DNA of 64,000 nucleotides from assembly GCA_943736015.1 (NCBI GenBank), contig OX031061.1, positions 57,356,192 to 57,420,191 of the forward strand, in the 5' to 3' direction. The stretch's first letter is position 1. Each line of letters starts with the position of its first letter. Positions 11,396 to 21,881 of the stretch are shown piece after piece. A program made the position numbers and the translations under genes. This DNA comes from Tridacna crocea (Eukaryota; Mollusca; Bivalvia; Cardiida; Cardiidae). The notes below the pieces were generated by a model. That model was given only the letters and a program-made list of their open reading frames with translations. It was not told the origin of the DNA and ran no database searches.

Positions 11396-11616
11396 TTTAT
11401 CACACAATCACAGGTTTTAACAACCATTATTGAGAAAGATTTTAAAAATATTGTGAGAAATGAAGAAAATGCTGTAACCAGAAGTTTTCTTTTTTTGTTT
11501 CTTGCAACATTTTTCTCTCTCTAAGAGACAATTTCAACAATATGAGCATGTCATATAATATGTACTATTTCTGCTCTCAATTTGGACTAGTCTAGAATTT
11601 CTGTGTGTGGTAAAGT
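11396..11616 (+). mobile_element. hpA MITE, strongly decayed
   Basis: tttatcacacaatcac, a degenerate core and the end tgtgtggtaaagttg remain. Confidence 0.55.
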
Positions 11617-11844
11617 TGCCCCTTTATCAAACAATCTCTAGTTTTCACAACCCTTAGGAAGAAGGCTTTTGAAAACATTTGTGTGAAAAGCAGAAAAAGC
11701 TGGTAACCAGCATTTTCTTCTTTTTCCACAATGTTTTCCACCCTTCCCAAAACTTATTTCAATTTTTGAGTCGCCTTAATTTTGTCGTCTGTTAATGGTT
11801 TCAATTTGGAACAGTCAGTAATTCCGTCTTTAGGTATTGAGATA
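11617..11844 (+). mobile_element. hpA MITE, aged, adjacent to the previous
   Basis: ctttatcaaacaatc, core gcagaaaaagctggtaaccagc, long arm ttttgtcgtctg. The right end is diverged. Confidence 0.65.
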
Positions 11845-11861
11845 TCAGTCTGCACAGTTTG

Positions 11862-11905
11862 TATAGCCTGATCTTGATCTGTATTGTTCACAGGATATGC
11901 CTAGA
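11862..11905. repeat. famD palindrome, half copy
   Basis: gcctgatcttgatct with only one clear arm of the GATCAAGATCAGACTGCAC palindrome. Confidence 0.45.
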
Positions 11906-11915
11906 GATCCGAGTG

Positions 11916-12582
11916 TTAAACCAAACAATAAAACAGTACTGTAGACTAGTCAAAATTAAAAGCACAAGCAGATGACAAATGTAAGACTCAAATATGAAAT
12001 TTGTTTTTGGAAGGGTAGAAAACATTGTAGAAAAGGAGAAAAAGCTGATTACCAGCATTTTATTTCACTCTCTCCAGTAGGATATCGAGAAATAGCAGTG
12101 AAAATATTTTTCGATATTCCACAGGTATGATCAGTGAAAATACTGATTTTCATATTCTTGTTGCCTATGTAAGATGCGCATGGTTCACAAACCAAGATGG
12201 ACATACGACATCATTTATCTCACATTTCTCATGATGTAATAGTGTAATGTGTTGCTGTGCGGAGGGGGTACGCCACCAGGAATAAATGAAAAAGACTGCA
12301 CTTAAATTTGATAAGCTCCTCCCAGAAAGGGTCAAAAGCATGAAATAGTTTTTTTTTTTGGTGAAAGATTGAAATTTATTCCATCTCGTGAACACCATGA
12401 GTAATATTTTCACTTGTGGCTGTGCCACTTGTGAAAATATTACTGAAAATGTTCACGAGATTAAATAAATTTTGATCTTTCACCAAAAAAAAATATCCTC
12501 TATATCTCCTTTTCTCACAAGGCTTTGAAAAGGCATCTTCCATAGGGTAGGTAAAGCCAAAGATTGTTTTGTAAAGAGCTAT
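11916..12582 (-). mobile_element. hpA MITE interrupted by a 444 bp insert
   Basis: The left part runs 11916-12061 up to accagcatttt. The core resumes at 12506 as ctccttttctcacaagg and ends near 12582. The break falls inside the cattttctcc word of the palindrome. Confidence 0.75.
12062..12505. mobile_element. Foldback element inserted in a MITE
   Basis: The right part is a hairpin: tttggtgaaagattgaaattta..tctcgtgaacac and agtaatattttcac are mirrored by gtgaaaatattact..gttcacgag..gatctttcaccaaa (about 12358-12495). The left part contains gaaaatatttttcgatattcc and is not part of the hairpin. No coding capacity seen. Confidence 0.65.
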
Positions 12583-12767
12583 GATAGATCTGTGTATGGC
12601 ACTTCCTAAAGAACTTCAATGCTCTTGAGTACTGGAGGAATGTTTCTGAGGGCCATCAACCCTTAGAATGCCTGAAAAACATAACAGTTGTTATGTTTAA
12701 ACCCCTGAAAAATAGCTGTATTATTGCTTGTTTAAAGTTCTCTTGGCCAGAATATGTAATTAAATAG

Positions 12768-12836
12768 GGAACTATGTAGATCCAAGATCTGATTGCATGT
12801 TCTGTGCCGTCTGATCTTGATACGTTGTGACTGTAG
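12768..12836. repeat. famD palindrome, aged copy
   Basis: tgtagatccaagatctgattgcat faces gccgtctgatcttgatac; several pairs are lost. Confidence 0.55.
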
Positions 12837-12856
12837 AAGCAACTGATTTTTTTGGA

Positions 12857-13042
12857 CTAACCATTTACCAAATAATCCCTACGGCTGTAGAAAACATTGT
12901 GGCAAAAAGTAGAAAATGCTGGTAACTAGCATTTTCTCCTTTTCCCCATTATGTTTCCAACTCCTTCAAAGACATCTACAGACATGTAATCATCTATCGA
13001 AAGCTTTCAATTTATGCAAGTCTATAGGGTTTGTCTGTGATA
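12857..13042 (+). mobile_element. hpA MITE, shortened
   Basis: Starts CTAAccatttaccaaataatcc; core gtagaaaatgctggtaactagc; right end lost next to the following copy. Confidence 0.6.
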
Positions 13043-13262
13043 TATCTCTTTACCAAACAACAAAATTTGGGACAAACCAAAAATGAAAGCATTTGCGTAC
13101 AACAATCAAAATGTGGCTTAAATGATGCTTCTGATAAAGTAGAAAACATGGTGGAAAAAGCAGAAAATGCTGGTTACCAGCATTTTCTGCTTTTTCCACT
13201 ATGTTTTCAAAAGCCTTCTTCCTAAATGACATCAAAACTTGGATTGTGTGGTAAAGAGCTAG
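13041..13262 (-). mobile_element. hpA MITE with mirrored stem mutations
   Basis: The stem reads gtggaaaaagcagaaaatgc and its mirror ctgctttttccac. The change from aaaaggag to aaaagcag is present on both arms. Ends are diverged from TTAA. Confidence 0.8.
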
Positions 13263-13451
13263 CGAAATCCTTTTGGAACAATTTTGCTGCTTTTGTTCTA
13301 GAAATCGTCCTTAGGTTAATACCAGAAGGACCGACATCAACAAAGACTTTATACACAGAAATTGCAATCTCTCCACTTGCAACAATGTTTCAAAAGTAAT
13401 GTGCTGCTAGACCTAAAATAAAAAGCTGCCTGCAGAAGGTATTGTATTAAC

Positions 13452-13680
13452 TTAACTCTTTACCACACGAGAAAATTTTAGACTTTTCCAAATTAAAAGC
13501 ATTTGCAGACGACCAAATAAAAGTGACTGAAAATTTTAAATTTGTTTTGTGAAGAGTAGAAAATATTGTGGCAAAAGGAGAAAATGCTGGTTACCAGCAT
13601 TTTCTCCTTTTCCCAGAATGTTTTCTATAGGCTTCTTTCTCAGCGTTGTCAAAAGTAGGGATTGTGTGGTAATGGGTTAA
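13452..13680 (-). mobile_element. hpA MITE, complete
   Basis: TTAA at both ends; core near perfect (ggcaaaagg versus ccttttccc). Confidence 0.9.
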
Positions 13681-13898
13681 CTAATCCGAGACAAAATTTT
13701 AGACTTGCACAAATTGAAATATTGTTTTGACAAAATAATTTAATGATAAAATTTGTCTTTGAAAAGGTAAAAGCACTGTAAGAAAAGGGGATAAAATACT
13801 GGTTACCATGAACGATTTCCCCCTTCCTCAATGTTCTTACAAGCCATTTTTGTCAGGGCTTACCAAAACATAGAATTTTTGGCCAAGAGAATAAAGGT
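13677..13898 (-). mobile_element. hpA MITE, decayed, in tandem
   Basis: Shares the TTAA at 13677-13680 with the previous copy. acaaaattttagacttg and tactggttacc survive; the right stem is lost. Confidence 0.6.
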
Positions 13899-14039
13899 AA
13901 ATATCAAGAGGCTCTTAGATGAGACCATTGTAGAGTACAAAATAGCAAAGTACTCATTATGAACATCTAAAGCTAATAGACTCCAAGAGCATTCCTGGGA
14001 AAGAACCATATATAATATTGCTAATTATAAGGAGAAAGT

Positions 14040-14070
14040 TTGTTAACCCCCCCCCCCCCCCCTTTTTTTT
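14040..14070. repeat. Poly-C / poly-T junction
   Basis: A run of about 17 C followed by eight T. Length in the assembly may be uncertain. Confidence 0.7.
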
Positions 14071-14164
14071 CCAGCAAGAACTGGTATACGGTTGACGCCG
14101 CCTTTGCACATGCCAAAAGTGTAATGTGTAATAAATTCGTGCGTATATATAACACTGGGTTCCA

Positions 14165-14278
14165 CCAAAGTTTTCCAACAAAATTTTTCTACGCTCCAAA
14201 ACTAAATTTCAGATTTTGAGTCTAATCTGTAAAGACTTTCAATCTGGATGTGTGCAGTATTTTTCTGTTTGGTAATAT
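14165..14278 (+). mobile_element. hpA long-arm remnant
   Basis: aaatttcagattttgagtc and ctgtttggtaat are the long arm; the short arm and half of the core are missing. Confidence 0.5.
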
Positions 14279-14279
14279 G

Positions 14280-14475
14280 ATATTTATCTACAAAATTTTA
14301 GACTTGTCCAACCCCAAGGCATTCTGCAAATAAAATGTCCCAAAAATTGTTGGATTTGTTTTCAAAAGATAGAAAACTGTTGGAAAATACTGTGCTTACC
14401 AGCATCTTCTCTTTTTCTCAAATTGTTTTCTAAAGCTCGATTTCTCGGTCAATGAAACTTCAAATAGCTTGAGAA
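14280..14475 (-). mobile_element. hpA MITE, decayed
   Basis: acaaaattttagacttgtcc, a reduced core (gtgcttaccagc) and gatttctcggtc remain. Confidence 0.5.
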
Positions 14476-14560
14476 CACTTTCAATGTTACGGGAGACCAG
14501 TCCGTCATGCAAAGCTTCATCCCGATTTTAATACGATACCCGACAACTGCATTGGGGAGA

Positions 14561-14930
14561 TGTCTCATTAGCTCAGTGGTTATGGTATTGGCCTTTTAAC
14601 CCATTACTACACAATCCCTACTGTTGACACCCCTGAGAAAGAAACCTTTAGAAAACATTGTGGGAAAAGGAGAAAATGCTGGTTACCAGCATTTTCTCCT
14701 TTTCCCACAAAGTTATCTACCCTATGAAAGTAAAATTGCACAATTTGAGCTACAGTACTTTAAAATTGTCATCTGCAAATGCTTTCAATTTCGATGGGTC
14801 TAAAATTTTTCTGTGTGGTAATGAGTTAACCTCAAAAATGAGGATATTTGCCCGTCATGGGTTTGAATCCCGTCAGTTGTGGTTTGTATTTCAGCTACGC
14901 ATTTGTCGCGAACTTTCATGTTCGTAAGAA
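14561..14930 (+). mobile_element. tRNA-like SINE head split by a MITE
   Basis: The left part gtctcattagctcagtgg..ttggcctt joins after 14829 with cctcaa and gggtttgaatcccg (B box). Across the insert the anticodon-loop position reads CTTTTAA, as in a lysine tRNA (UUU). The body after 14900 has no copy I recognise here, and its end is uncertain. Confidence 0.65.
14596..14829 (+). mobile_element. hpA MITE in a tRNA-like anticodon loop
   Basis: TTAA both ends, perfect left and inner stem. The right stem reads cccacaaagttatc. The centre base is T, unlike most plus copies. Confidence 0.9.
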
Positions 14931-15029
14931 CAAGTTGACATATTTCAGACTCCTCCATGGTAAGAGCAAGTCTTGCAAACAACAAACTAAATATCAGTCA
15001 TGTGATGGAAATTAAGATAAGAAATTGAG

Positions 15030-15092
15030 GGAGCCTGCATGATCTCTTCTTCTCACAATGTTTTCAGAAGATTTCTTTCTCATTGTTATAAC
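15030..15092 (-). mobile_element. hpA remnant
   Basis: Only cttctcacaatgttttcagaag and tttctttctca are left. Confidence 0.45.
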
Positions 15093-15095
15093 CCA

Positions 15096-15333
15096 GCCTG
15101 GTAGCTCAGCGGTTATAGCATATCTGGACTGATCATGATGTGTTGGGTTGAGGGTTTGATACCCAGTGAAGACAAACTTTCTTTCCTACCATATTTCACC
15201 TCTGATCTCAGACAGTTGTGTCAAAAATGGAGTGAGAAAGCTGGGAAACACATGCGTAAAGTAACTGACGGCTATGATATGACCTAAGCTTTTAAAACAG
15301 CCATAAAGTCTATAATTCAATCAATCAATTCTT
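15096..15333 (+). mobile_element. tRNA-derived SINE, type b
   Basis: cctggtagctcagcggttat (A box), gagggtttgatacc (B box), body aactttctttcc, tail caatcaatcaatt. Same layout as 6850-7132. Confidence 0.75.
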
Positions 15334-15382
15334 ATCATCAAAACTGGAAGTTGCTAAGTGGTAAAAAGTAAACTTCAAGCCA

Positions 15383-15593
15383 TTAACCCTTTACCAAACA
15401 ATCCCTGGTTTTACGACCACGAGATATATGCCTTTTAAAACCATTGTGGGAAAAGCAGCATTTTCTCCTTTTCCCACAATGTTTTCTACCCTGGTGGAAA
15501 GGAATTTCAATTTTTGAGTTATGTTTATTTTGTCATCTGTAAGTGCTTCCAATTTGGACCAGTTTAAAATCTTATCATGTGAGAAAGGGTTAA
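15383..15593 (+). mobile_element. hpA MITE with left stem shortened
   Basis: TTAA both ends; the left stem jumps from gggaaaagcag into cattttctcc, deleting the centre. Confidence 0.8.
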
Positions 15594-15713
15594 TTAATAT
15601 GATATCCTGCTAAATAACTAACATGAAAACTTCAAGTCAATTGTAAAAACACAAAATTAATGTTGCAAAATCAAAGGTTTTTTGTTATTGGTAAAATATA
15701 TCCTTATTGGACA

Positions 15714-15775
15714 GTGCAGATCTAAGATCAGACTGCACATTCTGTGCAGTCTGATCTTGATCTACACTGTCCACG
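15714..15775. repeat. famD palindrome, well preserved
   Basis: ggacagtgcagatctaag..cagactgcac faces gtgcagtctgatcttgatc..actgtcc; stem about 28 bp with a 5-base loop. Confidence 0.75.
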
Positions 15776-16256
15776 AAAGATCAGTGATTTGCACTTAGCA
15801 GCGTAAGTGTTAGAGCTTCAGGGGGATACAAAATGACAGGTCTCTCTCCACAAAAAAAAAAGGTGTAATAAGATCGTTCATTCACACATAAACACAACTT
15901 GGTCCATTTACACGACTATCGATGATGTGACAATTTGTTCCCATCCAAACAAATCAGTTCCCCGTCCAATCAAGGTTCGGTTGTACGCTTCACTGCCAAA
16001 TAATGTCAGAAAGAGATAATGGCTCCGCCAGTCTGCCTATCAAATTAAACACTTCGGCGGGCAGGATTTCATGGCCAATGCAGAATTCAGATCTATTTAT
16101 GCCCATACATAGTAACTAAGTTATACAAACAATTAGACCCTTTCTGTGCCCGAAGGCTTCCCGTCTTTTTCTTGGGAATTGTAGAATTTTAGGAAGGTGA
16201 GACTTACCCTACATGAGTTGAACTTCAGCGTATATTGAAAGCATTTACATACATGA
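15776..16256. other. No recognisable feature
   Basis: No repeat seen elsewhere in the window, no RNA gene, no convincing coding frame. Might be host single-copy DNA. Confidence 0.4.
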
Positions 16257-16259
16257 ACT

Positions 16260-16480
16260 CTAATCACACAATCCCGACTTTTAACCACCCTGAGAAAGAA
16301 GGCTTTTGAAATCAATGCGAGAAAAGGAAAAAATGCTGGTAACCAGCATTTTTTTCCTTTACCCACAATGCTTTCTTCTCTTTAAAAGTCAAGTTTCAAG
16401 TTTTGAGCCACATTTATTTTGTCACCTGCAAATGCTTTCAATTTGGGACAAGCCTAAAATGTTGTTTGGTAATGAGTTAA
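16260..16480 (+). mobile_element. hpA MITE, aged
   Basis: Left CTAAtcacacaatcccg, core ggaaaaaatgctggtaaccagc, right gagttaa. Confidence 0.75.
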
Positions 16481-16670
16481 ATGTGATACAATTCAGTCAT
16501 AAAGTTTGTCTTTCATAGGATAGGAAGCACTGAGGGAAAAGGAAAGGTGCCTCAGCTAAAGTCAATCAGAACAGTTACTACTGTTGCAGTTCCAGTCAAT
16601 CAGAGATTAACCGTTAACAAGTACTTATTCAAGATGTTAAATGATTGCAATAGCTTGAATGGCTGTTTTG

Positions 16671-16966
16671 ATTGATTGAATTTGCGTTTCATTTATCGTC
16701 GCCACCGGTTTCCCATATGGGCGATATCCCCTGAAGACTGTTAGTATTGTTACAGGAGATGGTGCAGATACAGGACGATACCCATCCTAAGTTAGGCTTG
16801 GTTCTTTAAAGTGCTCGATGTATAGTACTGCCACACACAACTTAACTTTATTGTCTCATGCAAAAGACTGTTAGTAATTTTAGATGGCCAACAGTGGGAA
16901 TCGAACCCACACCCTCATGATCATGAGTCTTGTCCTCTACCAGCTGCACTATGCAGCTGGCCAATG
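16671..16966 (-). mobile_element. tRNA-derived SINE, type c, inverted
   Basis: Reads backwards: tail gattgattgaa, body ttatcgtcgccaccgg, then gggaatcgaaccca (complement of a B box) and ctaccagctgcac. Same family as 9388-9690. Confidence 0.8.
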
Positions 16967-17299
16967 GCTGTACTGCTAAGAGATACATGCCTTGAAAGAA
17001 TGCCCGTAGTCCAAAAAGGAAACATCCTTCACAGGCCCGTAGGAACAGGGGGGCTGGGGGGGGGGGGCTATGAATATCATAGTAATTAAAATACGGGTTC
17101 TTAGCGCAATGACACAACCATGCAAAAAATCTCAGTATTTCGAAGTTAGCCCCCCCAATCTTGAAATCCTTCCTACGTCGCTGCTTCATCCAAGTATGTT
17201 TTCAAATGACCCTGCTCAGGTTCATTGAACCTAGCGATTATGTAGTTGAGGGTTAAACTTGTATTTTTCAGCGTTATAAAATAAGTGCTTACATTAACT

Positions 17300-17498
17300 T
17301 TTCAATCAAGAAAAAACTGGACTTGTCCAAATCAAAAATATATAAAAAATAAATTTCACAGTTGACTTATTAACCTTGGCTCAAATCTACTTAGTTTTAT
17401 TTCGAAAGGATCAACAGATAAAAGAACTGTTTACATGCATTTTCTCCTTGCCCTACAATGTTTTAAAAATTGTCAAAACTTTGAGACTGTGTGGTAAT
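17300..17498 (-). mobile_element. hpA MITE, strongly decayed
   Basis: actggacttgtccaaatc, tgcattttctccttgccc, gactgtgtggtaatc. Confidence 0.45.
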
Positions 17499-17561
17499 CA
17501 AATAATGAAAAATCACATTTAACTACATGATACTTGTTGTTGACTTCTGGGTGTTTACTTC

Positions 17562-17762
17562 TTTTCCACAAATGACGATTTTTAACCACCCAGAGGAAAA
17601 ACCCTTTTGAAAAGATTGTGGGAAAAGGAGAAAATATGGGTAACCACAAAGTTTTCTACCTTATCAAAGAAAAAATGCATCATTTGAGCCACTATGAAAT
17701 TGTCGTCTACAAATGCTTAAATCTGAAAAGGTCTAAAATTTTGCCATGCGGTAAAGTTTTAA
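17562..17762 (+). mobile_element. hpA MITE, right stem deleted
   Basis: Left half up to ggtaaccac, then directly aaagttttctacc; right end gcggtaaagttttaa shared with the next element. Confidence 0.7.
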
Positions 17763-17987
17763 CCCTTTACACTATAGATATCATTTTGACACATCAACAA
17801 CAGACAGCTTTTGAAAACATTGTGGGAAAATGAGAAATTGCTCGCAACGAGCAATTTCTCATTTTCCCACAATCTTTTTCACTCAATCAGATATTTGTAT
17901 CCTCATTTGTCTATATTTTTGACATCATATCTTCATTTGCTGCTGAAATGGAAGAGCCTCAAATTGGCATATCAGGTAAAAGGTTAA
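17759..17987 (+). mobile_element. hpB/hpC-like MITE variant
   Basis: TTAA both ends. Stem gtgggaaaatgagaaattgc is mirrored by gcaatttctcattttccc, so the unusual aatgag is on both arms. The arms differ from all other copies (gatatttgtatcctcatttg). Confidence 0.8.
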
Positions 17988-18009
17988 AGCCTTACACACC
18001 TGTTACAAC

Positions 18010-18092
18010 CTGCCTAATCTGCCAGTGTTAATAAAGTAGATAAAGATCAGACAGCACAAAACATGCAGTCTGATCTTTGAACACTGTCTACC
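18010..18092. repeat. famD palindrome, aged copy
   Basis: gtagataaagatcagac..acatgcagtctgatcttt, stem interrupted by a few changes. Confidence 0.55.
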
Positions 18093-18738
18093 CCTACCAG
18101 TGCCTGCTATGTTATTGTTGGGTAGAAATAAAATTTCGTTTCGCTAGCTCCCCACTCCCCTCAGCATGTTACATCACAATCTTTCTCAAAATCTTATCTA
18201 ATACTGCCAATGATAATCATAGGATAAACAATTAACAGCCACACTTGTAATGTGTGAAATGGAATTCAATTTATACTGGTATATCTAAATACAATCCTCA
18301 GGCATCTCTTTTAACAATCCACTTTGGGACACATAGAAAAAACATTTAAAAACATAATATTTCATTGGTAGAAATCTCCTGACAGTAAAGTATGTTTTCA
18401 TAGGATTCATCAAATCATGAAGAATATTTGGAGAAGATTTGCAAGATAAATACACAAACGATTTAAACCATTTGGGTAAGAAAATAAAAAAACAAAACAT
18501 TTTACGCTTGAACTTTGCGTATTACACTGGCAGCCATTTGGGTTACAAAAAGAACTGCATCGGGTTCAAACATTTATTGACCCCCGTTTGGCGGTTTGGC
18601 CCAACTCAAGGCAGATTTTTTGACTGTAAAGATCAAGATCAGACTGCAAAATAATGTCTGATATATTGAGATTTTTCTACAAAAATTGCTTTGAACTATT
18701 GCAATCATAATAGGGTTTCTACTAGATGGAACTTTTCA
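18093..18738. other. No recognisable feature except a famD half at 18630-18660
   Basis: The half palindrome reads aagatcaagatcagactgca. Overlapping frames at 18285-18654 show no domain I recognise. Confidence 0.45.
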
Positions 18739-18967
18739 TTTATCCCTTTACCGCATGAAAAAAATTACACTTGTCCAAAATGAAAACATTTTGAAGACCA
18801 CAAATCAAATGTGATTACAATGGCAATTAGTTCTATAAAGTGAGTAGAAAACATTGAGGGAAAGGGAGAAAATGCTGGTTACTAGCATTTCTCCTTTTCC
18901 CACAATGTGTTCAAAAGGCTTCTTCCCCAGGGTTGTTAAAATTTGGGATTGTGTGGTAAAGGGTTGC
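18739..18967 (-). mobile_element. hpA MITE, aged
   Basis: Left tttatccctttaccgcatg, core ggagaaaatgctggttactagc, right gtggtaaagggttgc. Confidence 0.75.
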
Positions 18968-18997
18968 AAAATTAAACCATTTCCAGAGAACAAATTA

Positions 18998-19220
18998 TTA
19001 ACCCATTACCACACAATCACTACTTTTGACGCCCTTAAGAAAGAAGCCTTTTTAAAACACCATGGGTAAAGGAGAAAATGCTGGTAATTTTCTCCTTTTC
19101 CCACAGTGTTTTCTACCCTTCCCAGAACAATTTTCTATTTTTTAGTCACATTTATTTTGTCGTCTGCAAATACTTTCAATTTGGACCAGTCTAAAATTTT
19201 CTCGTGTGGTAAAGAGGTAA
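18998..19220 (+). mobile_element. hpA MITE with core centre deleted
   Basis: TTAA left, GTAA right; atgctggtaattttctcc shows loss of the accagca word. Confidence 0.8.
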
Positions 19221-19472
19221 GCGTGTCACAAATTACAATTCTTTTTCTGTAAAAGGGTAGAAAACATAGTGGGAAAAGGAGAAAATGTTAGTTACAATTT
19301 CTATTTCTCCGACGAAGCTCTCAAAACTCCTTTCTTTGGGGTTGTTAAAACTTGGGATAACTGTATGAGCAGATTATGGGCTGACAATGTCAGAATAGGA
19401 AAAAATGCTGGTTACCAGCGTTTTCTCCTTTTTCAATGTGTTTTTAAAAGCCTTAGTTTCTCAAGGTTGTTG
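19221..19472 (-). mobile_element. Two decayed hpA fragments
   Basis: gggtagaaaacatagtggg..gttaaaacttggg (about 19221-19357) and aaaaaatgctggttaccagcg..ctcaaggttg (about 19380-19472). Confidence 0.5.
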
Positions 19473-19573
19473 CCAAGGAAACATTCTGCGCAGCCTGATC
19501 ATGGACTACAAAGTCCCCAAAAGCAGTCAGGGTTGGATTTAGACTCCTCCCAGTCTTACTGAAACACTAGAGC

Positions 19574-19774
19574 CTGGGCTGGCATTCACCAACCATTCTT
19601 AAGAATATTCCTTGTTTTCTTCTCCAGAATTTTCTACATTTGTAAGTAACACAACTTTTGATTGGCTAAACCATTTGGTTTAGCCAATCAGGTTTGTGTT
19701 ACTTACACATGTAGAAAACCTTGGAGAATAAGACTAAGAATATTCTCAAGAATGTATATGGTGAATACTGGCCT
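19574..19774. mobile_element. Foldback MITE famE, copy 1
   Basis: About 200 bp folding on itself: attcaccaaccattcttaag, agtaacacaac and gattggctaaacc are each mirrored. Centre near 19675 (aaaccatttggttt). A second, better copy is at 54089-54286. Confidence 0.8.
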
Positions 19775-19777
19775 GCT

Positions 19778-19862
19778 GGTAACGCATAATAGCAGTTTAA
19801 AGTTAAACCTAGGTGAAGCCCGAGGTCAACTTTAAACTACCAGTATGCAACCAACCCTAGAT
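19778..19862. repeat. Short inverted repeat
   Basis: gcagtttaaagtt faces aactttaaactaccag with about 30 bases between. Confidence 0.5.
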
Positions 19863-20162
19863 CTAGTTCGTGGTCTTAAAACATACATAACCATAAATAA
19901 TAATATATTAGTTATGTCATTATGAAGTTAAGTTATGTGAGTGACATTTTTGAGATATCTACTTGTCCCAAATTTGTCAGGGATTTGACCCCTCTGGCAG
20001 GGGGAAGAGGGATCTGCCCCTCTGGGATAAGATAATTGGATAAATTAGTGTCAAAGACAATAGTCCTAATTGGCTGTCAATCACATTTCATTTCCCTTGT
20101 CCTACATATTAAACCCTTATTCTGCTGAATGAAAGTAAAGAAACTTTCAAGCCCATAGTATA

Positions 20163-20333
20163 AATAGAGTTTATTTCATCAGCTTGTGGATAATATGGCG
20201 AAATATTTGCCGAAAAAGGGAACGGTATGAAGAAATACAAGTGCCGTAAGGCGGGAATTATTTTTGCAGACATACCCTTTTTTGGCAAATATTTCCCCAT
20301 ATTAACTACAAGCTGATGAAATAAATTATATTT
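20163..20333. mobile_element. Foldback element, about 170 bp
   Basis: tttatttcatcagcttgtgg..aatatttgccgaaaaaggg is mirrored by cccttttttggcaaatattt..acaagctgatgaaataaa. Arms of about 50 bp with a 60-base interior rich in CpG relative to the flanks. Only copy in the window. Confidence 0.7.
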
Positions 20334-20561
20334 TATGTTTCCTCTGATTATTTTGTCAACAAATAATACTTTTATAACCAGTGATCTCAAGTAGAACAAA
20401 AAAAGTAGTTCCAGATTTTTGGCAGGAGGAAAATAATTTCCCCAGCTTTATTATGAAATTTCTTTACCTATAACATTTGTAAAAATCAAGACATGTGAAA
20501 TATAATATACCCAAATATTGCTGTTTGAAAGGTATTTTGGAGGAAAGATATCTCTGTATTA

Positions 20562-20596
20562 GACAATGTAGATCCAAGATCAGACTGCACTTTGAC
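20562..20596. repeat. famD half palindrome
   Basis: gacaatgtagatccaag..cagactgcac, cut by repeat R1. Confidence 0.55.
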
Positions 20597-20706
20597 AGTA
20601 TTTTGTACACAGATGGACACACGGACAGACATAAGGACAGGCACTGGGACAGATAGGCTGATTTTAGTTTTCCCCTGAAAACATTCGTTCTGTGGGGGGT
20701 ATAAAA
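20595..20706 (+). repeat. Dispersed repeat R1, 3' part
   Basis: acacagatggacacacgg, gggacagataggctg and gtggggggtataaaaa. The 5' two thirds are missing. Confidence 0.6.
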
Positions 20707-20795
20707 ATTGCACAATTAGAGCCACACTGAAGTACTTGTTTGCAAATGCTTTCAATTTGGATGAGGCTTAAATTTTGTCAACTGGTAAAGGGTTA
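20703..20795 (+). mobile_element. hpA long arm only
   Basis: Starts in attgcacaattagagcc directly after the R1 end and runs to ggtaaagggttaa. Confidence 0.6.
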
Positions 20796-21132
20796 ATATA
20801 GTACACCTTTACTATAACTCAATATGCTCGATTTGTTCTTCTGCAATACTACTTTCAAATGTGGTAAGGGCATCGAGCAAGAAAGAAAAGATCATCTGCA
20901 GGCAATAATAATTTTATTCCTTCCTGCTAGATTTGTTAGGTTATGTCTATTTCAGGGCAGGTACTACCTATAAATTGTTTAATGGGCCAACATAATTTGT
21001 GGGTGGGACATTTGTGACACAGACCTGTCAGTTTTATTGTTTTTGGTGTCCACATTAAGATGGTATCTTAAGTAATTGGTGTTTCTTTTCTAATTTATGT
21101 TACATGCAGTTTATGGAAGGTGTATTTTGACT
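20796..21132. other. No recognisable feature
   Basis: Nothing repeated or coding noticed. Confidence 0.45.
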
Positions 21133-21361
21133 TTAACTTTTTACTCAACGACGAAATTTTGGACTTGCCCAAATTCAGAGCATTTGCCGATGACAAAATA
21201 TATGTGAATCAAAAATTGAAAATTGATTTGGAAAGGATAGAAAACACTGTTGGCAAAGGAGAAAATGCTAGTCACCAGCATTTTCTCCTTTTCCCACAAC
21301 GTTTTCAAAGGCTTTCTTTCTTGGGGTTGTCGAAAGAAGGGATTGTGTGGTATAGAGTTAA
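21133..21361 (-). mobile_element. hpA MITE, complete
   Basis: TTAA both ends; core ggagaaaatgctagtcaccagc. Plus-strand open frame across it is incidental. Confidence 0.85.
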
Positions 21362-21556
21362 ACTCTTTTTAAACAAATATTTTAGACTTGATTATTTTGA
21401 TAGCATTGGTAGCTAACAAATTCATTAGTGGTGCCAATAAATTAGGCTTTCTCTTTGAAAAGGTAGTGAGTTTTGTGAGAAAAGAGGGAAACATAGGTCT
21501 GGGTGCAGTTTCTCCTCTCCCAACAATATTTTCGAACACCTTTTACTCAAAGACCC
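21358..21556 (-). mobile_element. hpA MITE, decayed, tandem
   Basis: Shares TTAA 21358-21361; caaatattttagacttg and tcctctcccaacaatattttc remain. Confidence 0.5.
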
Positions 21557-21592
21557 CCCCCCCCCCCCACACACACACACAAAAAAAAAAGG
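21557..21592. repeat. Poly-C, CA and poly-A run
   Basis: About 13 C, then (CA)6 and ten A in succession. Confidence 0.8.
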
Positions 21593-21650
21593 GACTTTTT
21601 GGTGAGGACAAAATCCACTACTTTCACCTGTTCACCTATGGGCAAGTCTG

Positions 21651-21805
21651 TAACTCTTTACCAAACAACTAAATGTTCTCCTTTTCCCGAAATGTTTTCT
21701 AAAATGCCGGAAACAAACTTCAATTTTTGAGTTACATTTACTTTGTCGTCTGCAAGTGCTTTCAATTTGGACCTGTCTAAAATTTGGTCGTTTGGTAAGG
21801 CTTAA
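21651..21805 (+). mobile_element. hpA MITE lacking left stem
   Basis: taactctttaccaaac then tctccttttcccg, long arm, and right end taaggcttaa. Confidence 0.65.
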
Positions 21806-21881
21806 AAGTGTTTCACTTTACGAAATTTGTCTCTGAAAGGGTAGAAAACCTTGTGGGAAAAGGAGAAAATGCTGGTTACCT
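21806..21881 (-). mobile_element. hpA fragment
   Basis: gtagaaaaccttgtggg..atgctggttacc, cut right after the palindrome centre. Confidence 0.6.
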
